Below are positions 23,371 through 35,562 of a stretch of DNA of 64,000 bases, piece after piece. The position numbers and the translations under genes are program-made. Position 1 is the stretch's first letter. Every line of letters starts with the position of its first letter. A model generated the notes under the pieces. That model saw nothing but the letters and a program-made list of their open reading frames with translations, was not told where the DNA came from and ran no database searches. This DNA comes from Melampsora larici-populina 98AG31. Taxonomy: Eukaryota; Basidiomycota; Pucciniomycetes; Pucciniales; Melampsoraceae. The stretch is from assembly GCF_000204055.1 (NCBI RefSeq), contig NW_006768881.1:1-64000 (forward strand). Direction: 5' to 3'.

Positions 23371-23622
23371 GTGAGCATCAACCAAGGCACGACTTGGTGT
23401 GGAATTCCATGGGCTGTGAAGTTGTGTAAGGGATGTAAGAAGATGCTTGTAGCGAGGGGTCGCGCATGCGGCTCTTCGTAGAATTGAGTTGAAGGAAAAT
23501 TTGCACAAAGTAAATTTTATACAACTCAAGACCCTTGCAGAACAAGCCTGTTCCATCAAGAAACACAACTCACCGCTTTCTCTCGCAACTCTTGTGATTT
23601 TTAGTTAATCATTAAAAATTTC
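23371..23622 (+). repeat. Direct repeat, right copy (partner at 17101-17352)
   Basis: It begins at the first base after the gap and matches the transposase 3' end and flank. Differences include CATCAACC for CACCAACC, CTTCGTAG for CTTTGTAG and a few changes near the end. After ATTAAAAATTT it continues into GC-rich sequence instead of DIRS sequence, so it probably shows the uninterrupted 3' flank of the Plavaka-like element. Confidence 0.92.
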
Positions 23623-23643
23623 CACCCACCCACCCGGCAAAGT

Positions 23644-23709
23644 CGCGGGCGCCAGATTTGAGTGATGAGTCCTTTTTCTCATCAACGCAAATCTGGAGGC
23701 CCGCCCGCG
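23644..23709. other. GC-rich double hairpin
   Basis: Nested inverted repeats: CGCGGGC/GCCCGCCCGCG outside, CCAGATTTG/CAAATCTGG in the middle, GATGAG/CTCATC inside, with an 8-base TCCTTTTT loop. It lies between the converging transposase and the SAP-like gene and may be a transposon subterminal structure. Confidence 0.6.
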
Positions 23710-23981
23710 TCGCCCCCCCCGTACCGTAGTATGACATAAACATTATGTTAGACTATGGAGGTGGTTGGTGATTAATGATGATGTAGTAAAACACATCACA
23801 CTAACAACTCCAAGCGAGAATGGATGATGTACAAACCAGGGGAAATCCATAAGCAGTTACGGGTGCCAACAGTCGCACTAGTATCAATGGAACGATGAGT
23901 ATATACGTCAGATCATTTACAAATTTGTAGAATTACTTCATGATGGCGACTACAAATGAAATATAAGATATGCAACTTACA

Positions 23982-26900
23982 TCATGTCAGAGAATCAAGA
24001 GCAGTTGCAATGCGTGGTAGAATAGGAGATTGATACATCTCCAATATATTGTGCTCGAGAGGTGACAGCTTGGCAAGCCACTCTGATGAGTAGCAGTCAA
24101 TCGGTAGTCCAGCTGGTGGTTTTAGCGGACTATCTGGAGCATTTTCTGTGCGTAATCTTGGTCGAAGCGGTCGTCCGTGCGTGTTTTTTGGAATACTGGC
24201 AGTAACTGATGCTTTATAAGCATCTGAAGATATAAAAACTTGCTCTAATGCTGAACTGCGCCATTGGAGCTTCCTAACGCGGCATGGAACTGCAGGACGC
24301 AGTTTGTTCGGCGATTCAATCTCGTGGTTGGTTTCATCGTCACTGCAGGCTACCTCAACAATGTTGGAAAGACAAAAAAGTGATTCTTTCGACATGACAA
24401 TCTCATCCCGTAAGGTTTTGAGCTATTGAGCGAAAAGATAGTGTCAGCAGCCTTGTGAGAACAGAGCTGTGGCTTGAAAGTACTAACATGCCTCATTCTA
24501 GCCTTTCGTCGTGTTTCGTCTACACCTTTTTTTTCGTTCTTCATCCCAGTTTTGCTGGCAATACCTATCAATTTCAAAAGGTAAGGGTAAGTATGGATCC
24601 TTGGCCTTTGCGCGCAAACTTTGAGAAACATGTTCTAACCTTTTTGATAGAGAAGTCACGTAAGTTGTAAAGCATCTCTTGATCAACGCAGAATTTTCAG
24701 GGGCCAGCGAGACGCCATTATATTCGCCGCACTCCACCAGTTTTAAGAAAATTCCCAAAGCCAGGCTCCAGAGCCACCGATTGTCCTGTGAATTGGAGGA
24801 CTCAGAGAAGTCGGGTCGAAAAGACGAGACTCCCACAGACTTCATCATGCGCCACATGACAGTCAATTGCTGTGGAGTTGAGTTGATGTGTCCAGGTCCA
24901 TCGGGGTACGGATAGCATGGATCTGCAGGTATGCGGCCGGAAGGTCGTAGCGGAGGATTTGAATCGTCCTCCAAATCAGCAGGATCGGTTTCGCGCATCC
25001 AATCAGACTTCTCTTCTTTGCCTGCTGGTTGTGGAAGTTGAGTTTCATGAGGGCCCAGCCCTAAAAGTGTATCAATATGAAAACGCATATGCGACTTCAT
25101 AGGACATCAAAGTGAGAGTTGGACTGTTATTTCAAAGCAAGTGGAGAGAGAGATATTATGATGTGGACTTACAGCTGTACATCCACCGCGTGTCTTCTTT
25201 GGACTATCACCTTGATCCATCTTGAGGCTACTCACTGTCTTTGATAAATATCTCAAGTCTGCGGTCAAAGATTCCACCTTTTCATTCAGTTCATTTGTTT
25301 CAAGCTGAAGGCGCTGAATGAGAACTGAATCTTCGGCAACCTTGCGTTTCAAATCACTCAATGTCCATTCTTCAGCTTGAATGCTTTCATCAACAGTAAT
25401 ATGAGCGGCGGTACCCGACGTTGTAGGACCAGGCTTTGCGTGTGTTGAGGATCTTCCAGGCCTTTCTGAGGGTGCAGGAGAGTTTGCCAATGAAGCAGGA
25501 TTAAGACGGTGACTGACTTTCTGGCGGTGATGACGATTTGAGTACCGATTGGATGACATATCTGATTGACCATCAGATATACTATTGAGCTCCCACTCGC
25601 TTTCCTTATCGTCATCCGGCTGTTGTTTGTTTGACTTCTGTTTTGACAAATTTGAGGACAATTTTCGGATAGTTGGATTTGGGCGGGGGTAAGACAAACG
25701 GCCGTGCTCTAAGCTCGGGATGATGGGAGCGGAAAGTTTGGAGGTTGATCTAGAATCACTAAGATTTTGGGAAGGAGTCGCCGAGGGAGAATTCGTGGTC
25801 GATGAATTGTCCTTCTTCGTGGATGATTTGATGGACGCGCGAGTGCGCACAACACTATCACCACTCGACATGTCTTTGACTTCAAAAATCATGCAAAAAC
25901 TCTTCAGAATTCATATCAACTTGAGGTAATGTTCAGAGCGCAAAACGTACCTGTGGAACAAGTCTCCAAGTCCATGGAAGATACCCCTTCCCTACCCTTG
26001 CCCTTCTGTGAGATGTTTGGATCCAAAGACAAAGTTGATGTTGATTCTTTCGGTCGGATCTTTGAAGCATCATGCCGGCCGCTTGTGCCTGTACAAGATG
26101 GCTGTCTTGCTTTTGACGCTTTGATGGATTTTTTTGATGATGGGCCTTGAACCAAAGCGGGTGATGAATCCGAACCTACAGTTGCTTTTGTAATAGAAGC
26201 GCAAGACGTCCTACGGCTGGAAACGCGGGGGATGGGTTCCAAAGAGGCGCTGTCTGCTTGTAGATTGGTCGGTTGTGTTGAGGTGACAGACGATGATAAG
26301 ACCTTTGATGTCGGCTCTGATGAAGTCGAGACAAGCTGATCTTTCTTTTTTTTTTAGAATGCTGATCCTTAGGAAGCGAACGCATGGGACGTGGCACTTC
26401 AGAGTTGGTCTGTACCACCTGGGCCTCCTCGGTAATTAAATCACTTGAGTCAGAATCTTCAATTGGTCCCGAAGATTCGATTGAGGTCGCTGATTGACTT
26501 GTAAGAGTTGGTTCTGTGGATGGATGAAGCTGGGAGCCACTGACAGGAACTTGTACAGTGAAGGTTGAAGAATCGTCGAAAGGAGTTGACGGATTCGTAA
26601 CAGGGACTTCACTCAAGAATTCTGCTGGAACAATGACTGTTTGTATTCACAACAGAGAATCAATGTTATGATTCGAGAAGAAGTAATTATACAGTCGAAA
26701 TGTTACTCACTCAGGTCGTTGTAAGCCTGACACTGACTAATCAGTGCGTCTCTATTGAGCGGAGCCGTGTTGACTCCAACATCCCAAAGTAAGTGTGTTA
26801 GCTGGGTATTGTTAAATTGAGAGAAGTCGACTGCAGGCACTTGCACTTCATCCGCAGGTGGACTGGCGGGTATGACAGGAGGTACAGTCAGAGTTAATGA

Positions 26901-27244
26901 TGGTCCAGTTTGTCGTCCTCGAGTGATTTGACTGGCGGGTTTGATTCGCTCTTGATCGACATCTGCTCGCAACCTCTTTTGCTGCACGTGCTTGTCAAGA
27001 AGCTGCAAAAGCCCGTTCCGAGTTGTCTTACACCCAATCGGTACACCAACCTTATTCAGACTTACAGTAGCCTGACTCAAAGGGACCTGTCCGTCTACTA
27101 TCAAGAAAACCGCGAGAACATCATGATCATCAACTTCCAGTTCCATGAGAGATGAATCGGATGTTCATACAACTGACCTATGGGATTGTCGGACTCCAAT
27201 TCTACACCCTTCCTCTTTTTATTGGACGTTTTGCGTAATACCAT
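23982..27244 (-). CDS. SAP-like/coiled-coil protein of an unnamed family (member A)
   Basis: Six exons can be joined in frame (minus strand): 27178-27244, 26711-27133, 25951-26636, 25173-25879, 24488-25094, 23982-24422, giving ~976 codons. Introns are 44, 74, 71, 78 and 65 bp with GTCAGT, GTGAGT, GTACGT, GTAAGT and GTTAGT donors. Exon 2 has two SAP-like modules (KTTRNGLLQLLDKHVQ; LTHLLWDVGVNTAPLNRDAL), a short DNA-binding fold. The middle is Ser/Pro-rich; residues before intron 4 form a coiled coil (LKRKVAEDSVLIQRLQLETN). The C-terminus has a PPAGLPIDCYSSEWL motif. Two frameshifts fall in A-runs (10 A at 26346-26355 needs one more; 8 A near 24530 needs one fewer), so sequencing error is possible. 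The open frame extends upstream to 27334 without ATG, including CLYCHQ. Function unknown. Confidence 0.6.
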
Positions 27245-27334
27245 TTGGTGACAATAGAGACACTGATTACGAAGAAGATCTCCTTGCTTTAAAAGATAGA
27301 CGTTGCTCGAAAAAATGAACCCTTGGTTAATCAA

Positions 27335-28343
27335 GGACGGTGTACAGTTGAGCGCACTAGCAAGAGATAAGACCAGACCCGCTGGGGAGGTTTTAAACGA
27401 GTGATCAGAGACCGGTGATCAGAAGAAATTTAGTAGATCACGATTAAAAAATAACGATGAAAGATCAGAATGAGTGTGTGACTATATCTGCTCATGTGCT
27501 TTTGTGGTCAACAAAAGATTTTTAAGGTTGTAGATCGCAGATGGAATCCAAACAAGCTCAGAATGAAGCAATGCCACAGGACCTGCCTGTAACTTTTGAT
27601 GAAGTCAAATAGACAAAAAGGTTGAACAAAAGATTGATGAAAGTGCTTGATCATGGAGCTCGGGATTTTAAGTCAAATGGACGGTTCGCTGCGCAAAAGG
27701 GAAGGGTGCGATAATTGATCAAAGGATTTTAATATAAGACTGGTCACCGGCAAAACAACATGCTGACATCACCAATCTTCCCAAATATGAATAAAACAAT
27801 TGGCTCAGCTACAGTCACTTGGATGATGCCTTTCAAACGGAGATGTCTTGTAACAACATAAGATAACCAACATATGAAAAGTGGGTAACCAATAACACCA
27901 TTCAAACACATAAACCTATGATATACTCATGATTCAGTAACTTTGGAAATTATGATAAGAATGTCACAAGATAAATTTGAAATTTTGATTCAAGGGTGGC
28001 AGAGAGTTTTCGAGTAGAGGAGTTGAGAAGACAAGATATATGTTCTTGATGTCAAACCAGTCTGCTTGCGTGTAATCACATTGGCCAAGCAGTTTGATTT
28101 GCTATATTCGATTTTGCTCTACATGTCATTCAAGAGTAATACTAAGAAACAACGTCAATGGATTACTTTTAATGATAGACAGGATACGACACTGACCAGC
28201 CATATGGATTTAACATGATCCCAAAACCTTACTCAAAAGCAATGCGTTCCACCCTGTTATTCAAAAGTATGTCACAGTTTGATGAGACACTCTGCCTTTT
28301 TTTAATAACAGAGGAAAAAGGAGATGAGAGACTAACCTTGTTT
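27335..28343. other. Intergenic, no recognisable gene
   Basis: Upstream region of member A and downstream region of the small SAP-like ORF; no supported frame. Confidence 0.4.
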
Positions 28344-28802
28344 CTAAGCCGCGCCATGAGCTTCGCCGTGATTTAATCCACCATCACCAGCGTCATTAGC
28401 TTGGGGCTCCGGCACCGGTTGCAACTCAATTTGAAATGGAACATCAAAGGAGTAGATGATTCCACGTTCTCTGTCAAAGACGTGCAGTTGGCGGAGGATG
28501 GGGACCACATAATAGATGAAGGAGTCGACAAGTTGAGGCTTGGTTTGCATGCGAACTCGAGGAATCGTATGATGGAAACACTTCAACAATTCACGAATAT
28601 TGGCTGTGGTGGCAGATCGACTATGGATGACAGATATATCAAGAGTGACAAGGTCTCGAAGATGAACAGGTATAGTGTAAATATGAATCGGTGGAGGAAG
28701 CGCGGTAATATGGTTATCAAGGGTTACTCCATCGCTTTCGAAGTCTGGCTGGAAAGGATACATTGGCGGAACGTTACCAGCAGATAAATCAGGAAAAGAC
28801 AT
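28344..28802 (-). CDS. Small SAP-like protein (member C)
   Basis: A 152-codon frame from ATG at 28802 (MSFPDLSAG) to the stop at 28344. The centre carries a SAP-like module, TTANIRELLKCFHHTIPRV followed by TKPQLVDSFIYYVVPIL. It resembles the second module of member D at 13050-13170 (LQCYAPQV...LVDCYLQFI). The ends are acidic and Gly/Ala-rich (EPQANDAGDGGLNHGEAHGA). It lies between the larger family members on the same strand, about 1 kb from each. There is no coiled coil. It may be a complete short gene or a detached first exon; frame and length give moderate support only. Confidence 0.5.
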   Translation of the reverse strand: MSFPDLSAGNVPPMYPFQPDFESDGVTLDNHITALPPPIHIYTIPVHLRDLVTLDISVIHSRSATTANIRELLKCFHHTIPRVRMQTKPQLVDSFIYYVVPILRQLHVFDRERGIIYSFDVPFQIELQPVPEPQANDAGDGGLNHGEAHGAA

Positions 28803-29755
28803 GATTGGTTCTAAAAATATTGATGAGATTATAAGTGATCCAAAAATTTGATTTAAGATTTTAGCTGAGATGTTGGAAAAAAGTCTTAGAAAACTAGACA
28901 AGAGACACTGGCTTTATAGTCAAGATATCTCGCCTCTCGAAGCTTGTTATCTGAAAACAACCAATTAATGTATCAATGTATAGTAAGATATTCGCGTCGT
29001 ACGTTTGCCATTGTTTGGAAGTTTGTTAGGACAAACTTTAATTAATGTCATCAATCTCATGAGCTCAACCCTTCATGATATCATGATATCATCACTGTTC
29101 TAACAGATATTAGAAGAGAAACGAAGAGTTTCCACTCTCCTTGTTGAGAAAAAAACATATTGATTGCCCATATCATATGACTTGAGTCCGCACAAGCCAG
29201 AAATCTAAAAGGCATGAAGGTGTCTCATTCACCGGTGGTCTCATTATGTATTAGATATATATATATCATGTTGGCTACAGTACAGTAGTCACTAATGTTT
29301 TAACGTACTCAATCTGAGTACTTCTAATTATCTTCCCCTTGCATATATTCAGGGTTGATGTGTACAAAATTAATCGAGCCACATGTCCTCATCAAGGGTC
29401 AAGAGTCCAAGACTATAGCTATATTTATAATGTCTTAGAATTGAAGTACGCATATGGATCCCGAGTTATCTCGGATTAAGTAGATAAGTCAAGATGGAGA
29501 TTAATTACATGGAGAATGGGGTGCGTCGGCACCGGTGTGCGTCGGATGGGTCTAAAAACAACACTCTTATTGAGAACCTACTTTACAAGTCTTTTCAGAA
29601 CCAGTCAATACAATCCAAATAGAAAAAAAAAGTTCAAGATGAGACACGGAATACAGCAGCTAGGTACTTGACAAGATCAAAGTCAAAAAAACAAAGCTAA
29701 GGATTATTTGGAGGCACGGGTGCATCTGATAGGTTTGCAGACCAGCTGTACCTAA
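28803..29755. other. Intergenic, no recognisable gene
   Basis: AT-rich with a short AT dinucleotide tract near 29256-29268. No supported coding. Confidence 0.4.
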
Positions 29756-31329
29756 TTACAACTCAGAGCTAGTAATTGAGCCATTCTCATCGCCTTCCTC
29801 TACACTCATTAACCCTTTGAGAACTTCTTCCTGGACTTGTATGTCCTCGACTATGGTACTTAACTGTGCGCAAAGGTCTGTCACTTGAGATTTCAAGTTT
29901 GTGACCGAGGCTTTCAACTGTCCAATATCTTCGTTTTTATGTTCCAGCTCTTCGACCCGCACTGTGAGGAGACGTACTTTGTCAAAAGAAATATGAGCAA
30001 TCACAGAAGAATCATTTGATCACAGAATTGAGCCCACTTACTGGCTTCATCTTGCCGCATCTCTTCTGCTAAAGCACTTAAATCGGATTTTTTGTTTGTC
30101 TCCATTCTCACTCTGAGCTTTTCCACCGCATCCTCTAGCTCCCAAACTGATGGAAGGAGACATTCAGCAAAACACTGATATGCAGAAGGTAAATAGATGT
30201 ACTGACGTTTCTTTGCTTGCTTTCTTTCTTCCTGAAAGACTTCCACACCAGACCTTTTACCTGAAACCGAACCAGATGACATTTCAATAGGTGGGATGTC
30301 ATGCCCAATAACTATTTGAATCAGAGAACACTAAGCAAAAGTTCAAGGAGACATGATTCAAAGCTATTTGTCTTACTTGCCTGGATTTGGACTGTCCATC
30401 CAGTTTGTCTCTGACATGTCAATAAGAGGTGGAATGACATCTTTGACCTTGACCGAAGCTCCAGGTGAAGCATGTACATTGATGCACTGTGACATTGATG
30501 CTGCAGGGATGACTCGATTCAGGTTTGTACCTTTGTGTTGGATGCGTAGGAGTTTTCCGGGTCTTGAGAGCTAGAAAGACAAATCTTAATCAAATGAAAT
30601 CTTGCTTGATCTCTAATGATATTGGATGACTAACCAATTTATCTTTCTTACGTGGTTGGGATGGGTCTGGTAAGCTGGTGGCATTCCCTAAATGAACAAG
30701 TTTCATCAGTGAACATTGTCGAATTAGCCAAGTCAAAAGCAAAATGACCAGCTGAAAATCATTACCTATCTCTGAGCGTTTGAAAAGTCGCTCACCATTG
30801 AGCTCGTCAGTCGCAGTTCATTTTTTCTTTGCTTTAGTATTAGTACTGGACTCCAAGTGTGGAAGAGGCTCAACAGGCGCCGTTAGCGACATATGGGAGT
30901 ATTCCTGAGCCTGGGAACAGCGAATGAACGTTAGCCTGAGATCACAAGTCGTGTAGACAGAGGGTTGGAAATGACATACTGGTGAAGGAGTGCTGTGGAT
31001 GGGTGTGGTCCCGTTCTCAGATAGGCTGGGAGTTTGAGTATCAGCAGTTAAATTGAGAGCAGGCGCTTCACTATTAGGATCCGGAAAATCTGGTGTAGCA
31101 AGACATGGGTGAAGGATGATCCACATACATGATATTTTATGATTAGCAAATTCTAAAAATGATCAATGTGTCCAAAAGGAAAGAGCTTACATTCCGGTTG
31201 CATCTCACGGACCATCTTAGAAACCTCGTTTTTGGTGATTCCAGACTTGACTGGGGTCTGTGGATGATTGATACGCATCCAATCGAGCATGATCTGCTTG
31301 CTCATTCCGCGGCTGCTTGGGTCAAGCAT
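29756..31329 (-). pseudogene. SAP-like/coiled-coil protein (member B), one stop codon
   Basis: Seven exons join in frame to exactly 366 codons (minus strand): 31191-31329, 30980-31089, 30796-30910, 30635-30687, 30381-30570, 30042-30311, 29756-29976. Introns are 65-108 bp, one with a GC donor (GCAAGT). Exon 1 has a SAP-like module (MSKQIMLDWMRINHPQTPV, then ITKNEVSKMVREM). Exons 6-7 form a long coiled coil (VWELEDAVEKLRVRMETN; VTNLKSQVTDLCAQL). The only defect is TGA at 30818-30820 after a Lys run, a likely CGA-to-TGA change. It shares architecture with member A but lacks the C-terminal GLPIDCY region. The consistent phases over seven exons argue that this was a real gene. Function unknown. 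Confidence 0.62.
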
Positions 31330-32553
31330 GATGCCAGTGTAGTCGTTTGTAAATAGTTGATTGATCAATCAAAGATGAAGACAGTTGAACGCGCTTAAAT
31401 AATTGGATGATTAAGAATGGAAACAGTTGAATTACGAGGTTGAAGAAGCTGATTAACAAAAAGATTGAAACCGGGTTGAAGGTAGAGGACAGGAGTTTGA
31501 TTAAAGAGAGGTTCGATGATCTATATTATATATAATATTATACTCAGATTAGGATTGGAGGTATAGTTGATCAATATAAGCGTGCATATGATGATCTAGA
31601 GTATTACTTTCATGGATTACTCATCATATGATATTATATTGGGCTCAGGAGTGTCCAACGATACGTTTTGTCGCGTCATTGTGACAAATCAGTGCTGTTC
31701 GAGACACCAGTGGTTCGAGATAGCTACAGAATTGTTTTTGAAAGGGACCTTCAAAGAACTATAACATCATAAAAACAAAGGGGAAAAAATGGTTTGAAGA
31801 GACATACCTTGCTCTTCATGAGATAACCTGTCAGGCTGACGACCGTATAGTCTTATATGAAGTAGACAACCAGTGTCAACTACAAGTCATTTTTTGCCAA
31901 ATGCGCCGGTGAAATGTACACAACTGATTAAGTGATGGCTTGAATGTAGGGATGGAAACTTGATCTTCCAGTCAATCAGCTTGCATGATTGGATCTGGTT
32001 GATTGGAGCCAAGTCAGAACTTTATCAATCGAAAGAAGGACAAAAAGTTGAGAAATCGAACAAGTAAATATATACACTTGTAACGCAATCATTGTTTTAC
32101 CAGCGACACCTCCGAAATCATGACATGTCTATGATTGAGGCAATACAAAGATTTGTTTTAATACATCATACATTTCTGCAGGTAATTGAAGATGAACTTT
32201 GATTGTACATATGCCAGCGGATGATCATAGTGATCATCCGCGGCTTTATGACTTTTGTTAACCTTACATAATACATACCTTTGACCCAGGTTATGTAATT
32301 CCACACTTTTCTAAACCTTAAGGTAAATATTATTATTTGGGTAGTGTATGATTCAGAGTTTTTTCAATTCGTGCTTCAACAAAGGAACTCATCTGGCTTT
32401 TGTTGGTATCTCAAAAACTTCATTTCATCGAGCTCATCATCAAATCGATCCCCTTCTGGTTTCATATTTACTCTGACTTTGGATACATTTATGAAGAAAG
32501 ATGAATGAGGGAGTCACCTTACCGAGCGTCCTTCTGGTTCAGTTTGCTATTGT
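31330..32553. other. Intergenic, no recognisable gene
   Basis: Upstream region of member B. It contains an AT-only tract near 31520-31541 and no supported coding. Confidence 0.4.
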
Positions 32554-34430
32554 ATGGTATTCAAGGACCTGGACTCCCATCGCTTCACTGCTATCGATCG
32601 AACTCAGACTTCTCGCCTACAGCTTATTGAGGTGAATCCCTGGCCAACATGGGCCTTCATGTTCTCCTTTTCTCTTCGCCCTTTGGCTGGTGTCTTGGCG
32701 GATGGTCAACCTCAATCTTTGGAAGCATCAGGTCACAGCCCTTAATGATACCAAGAAACAGACTATCAAACCATCTGGCCCAACGTTGTCAAGATACATT
32801 TTGGCACCCAATGAATATCAGATCAATGATCATCCAAAGACTGTTTCTGACTTGGGGACTATCGCGTCTACTCAAACTCAACTCTCGACCGATCAGAGCA
32901 GCCTGTGTTCCAAGCTTCCCTTACCGGCCGAATCGCATGATCTGCAAGATCCTGCATCCTCCACTCGAAGATCAACACAAGAAAGCAAAAGTACGGAGTT
33001 GAGCATGGCATCATCCGAGTGCAATCAATCAAATGAGATGAAAGAAGAAGCCGATGGAGAAGCACAAGAGCTGTCTGAATCCGCACCTTTACTGTCCAAA
33101 GCTCAGCTGTCGCCTCCAACAACTACAAAGCCTATTCCTCAATCGAGTAGACCAGTTTGGCTTTTCAAGTCAATTCTTGGGATCTCGACAGATTCTCTTG
33201 GCACTAATCGATTCATCTTATTAGTCAACTTGCTCTTGACAGCGTTCTGTATGGAGGCGAGCTTCAGGACTGGTTTTTTCAATGATGAAGAAGATTTGGC
33301 ATTTGTGAGAGTAGGAGCAGTAGGTGAAAATTGGGCCAAGATCCATGCTTGAATTCCACCTCGGGATCGAACAGGTTCAGAACTATATGGTTCTGATGTG
33401 ATCTCAGTGGATGCCATCGTCATCACCAATGAAACCTGTTGGGGATTGGATAGTAGGACCCAGATTCTTTACATCTAATGAAACTGACTGGAATTCAGTG
33501 TTTAAGATTGGCAATTATGGCCTGGTACATTTTGTGAATGTGAGTAAGGATCTGATAACTTCCAGCTTGCTTCCGAACCTAAGTGGCACAGCCTTGAACC
33601 TACAAATTAGATCAGTTAACATCCTTGACATCCCCCCACATGCATCATGATTGGTCCCCTGCCGGGAGACACTTTAGGACGGTCCCTGATCCACACCTCG
33701 CATCTAACACGGTTGTGGAGGGGTTTTTTCATTTGCATACACCAGCTGTATCAAACGTACGTTATTCTGACTCATAAACATTTTTGTATGCCCAGATCAA
33801 CTGATACATCTGTTTGACACTCTTTCACAATGTGCAGCTGGGTTTCCTTACAACCCTCTTAGATTGCCCCTTCACAACAATGGAGCGCAGAACAGCTTGC
33901 CCAAATTGCTCATGAGCAACATTTGGACTTTGTATTGGTCCTTGGTGACTTTATTTATGCTGACTCACCTCCCTACGCTGGAAATTGTGTACAAATCTTT
34001 GGAGAAAGTACCAAAAATCTTACACAAGCGCAAGATGGGAAAAGGTAGACAATCCATTAAGACTTGAATTTTTGATTCCTCTACAGGACTCTATGGGGAT
34101 TGACACAATGAATTCATTTACAGTCCCTGCAGTCCATCAGGACTATTCGTATCTATGATGATTGTGAAGTGAGTGCATTTCAGACAACATATTGTCTATC
34201 AACCTCAAATTTGACTGAGTTTTTATACTTTTGAAGATCTACAACGGCTGGGCAGGTCAAGACACCAACACGGACCCAACCTTCCAACCAGCAAACAAAG
34301 CATACAAGCATTATCTCGGCAATGCCAATTATGATGGGCCTGGAAAGGGCAAGAACTATTGCTGGTTTTGGTATGGTGATTTTTTGTATGGGACTGTTGT
34401 TGTTATCGACATCCAAACCAAAGTTTGAGG
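32554..34430 (+). pseudogene. PhoD-like metallophosphatase pseudogene
   Basis: Decayed multi-exon copy of a fungal PhoD-like phosphatase, a membrane-anchored metallophosphoesterase. An N-terminal Ser/Thr-rich part is followed by a hydrophobic anchor (FILLVNLLLTAFCMEASF) and FRTGFFNDEEDLAFVRVGAV with WAKIHA-stop-IPP. The stop at 33350-33352 replaces an expected Arg. Later comes the metal-binding block LDFVLVLGDFIYADSPPYAG (near 33925-33985, frame differing from earlier parts), then IYNGWAGQDTN, ANKAYKHYLGNANYDGP and NYCWFWYGD at 34229-34390. Order and spacing match the family, but frames change several times. It lies upstream of the Helitron-like end at 35562 on the same strand. Confidence 0.78.
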
Positions 34431-34668
34431 TAGACTTTTTTTCAACTTAAGAATTATATATGTGATTTGTTTTTATATTACATATATTGAAGGTGTTTCA
34501 GTAAATGATAGAATGGAGAAAATCAAATTAACCACTTTAATACCAAAACCAGCTATACCAACTTTAACACCAAATCAACCAAACCAATGTTTCAAAACAT
34601 CTGAAAAATGATGATCAATTTCAAACAATATCAAAACTTCAAGTATCTCTACCAAAAACTAACTTACA

Positions 34669-34925
34669 TCATCAACAACAGTAAGATAATCAACATCAAT
34701 ACCATGGAGATAATCAACCAATTTCTCAATTGATTGTAATGAATCAGAATCTTCTCTTGATTCTTGATGTAAAATTCTCAGTTTGCTCAAGTGTTTCAAT
34801 TTGTTCTTCATTTTACTGACTGCCAAATTTGTTTCTTTTGATCCTGTTAAAGTCAATTTATATCTTTGATTTGTTTTTTGTTTTTTGAAAACAAAGTCAT
34901 GTCCAGAGGAAAGAAGAAAAATCAT
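34669..34925 (-). pseudogene. Unidentified coding fragment
   Basis: A lysine/leucine-rich frame on the minus strand (SKMKNKLKHLSKLRILHQES, SLQSIEKLVDYLHGIDVDYL) ends at VVDD followed by GTAAGT, a good splice donor. Composition and donor suggest a real exon, probably of a decayed host gene, but I do not recognise the family. Confidence 0.35.
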
Positions 34926-35509
34926 CAGTGTAACTAACTGGAGAAATTCTTCGACCGATGTTGAAAGGAGTAAAGCTTACTGATGAGTATGACATTTTCA
35001 GCCATAATTTCTTCAAAATTCTTTGAACTCCTCTTCTGAACTTTGGTTTTGATTTTCCATTGAATTGATCTTCAATCTTTCAACTTTGATTTCGGGTGAA
35101 TTTAATTTTTGTTCATGTTTTCATGTTGTCTTTGTCTCTTCTTTCAAGTTGGAATAGATCTTCACTGTCAGATCCAATTCTTGCCCACTCTGGATCATTA
35201 ATTTTCAACATGTTTAACTTGTTTTTCAGGACAAGGTGTTTCTTGGAAGAATTTTGTTTTTTGTGTCAGAATTGTGATTGGGATTTTTGTTATTGTGATG
35301 AAAGTATTCAAAAAAATACAAGTGAAATGCAATAGATGTAAAGATTTTGAGCATATACTTCAGTACAACTTGCCAAACTTCAGGGTGTGAGTCTCATCAT
35401 TTTGCCTACAAACTTTGGTGATGTGTGAGGATAACTGAGATGTTACATCAGGTCAAAGATACAAATAAATCATGAATTACAAGTTGAGCAAATGGATGAT
35501 GAATGTTGA
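34926..35509. other. No recognisable gene
   Basis: AT-rich. It lies directly upstream of a Helitron-like 3' end and may be part of that element. Confidence 0.4.
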
Positions 35510-35562
35510 GTACAAGCACAGGTTAAGACCGTTGAGGCGGCGCCCGCCGCTAATTGTGCTAG
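35510..35562 (+). mobile_element. Helitron-like 3' terminus, copy 2
   Basis: Hairpin GCGGCGCCCGCCGC at 35537-35550, 8-base spacer TAATTGTG, CTAG at 35559-35562, then T. The preceding ~27 bases (ACAAGCACAGGTTAAGACCG and TTGAG) are almost the same in copy 3 at 52122-52173, so the conserved 3' end is at least 50 bp. Confidence 0.62.

Noticed and set aside
31710..31740. tRNA B-box-like GGTTCGAGA
   Set aside because: No matching A box or cloverleaf pairing around it; no tRNA gene could be supported anywhere in the window.
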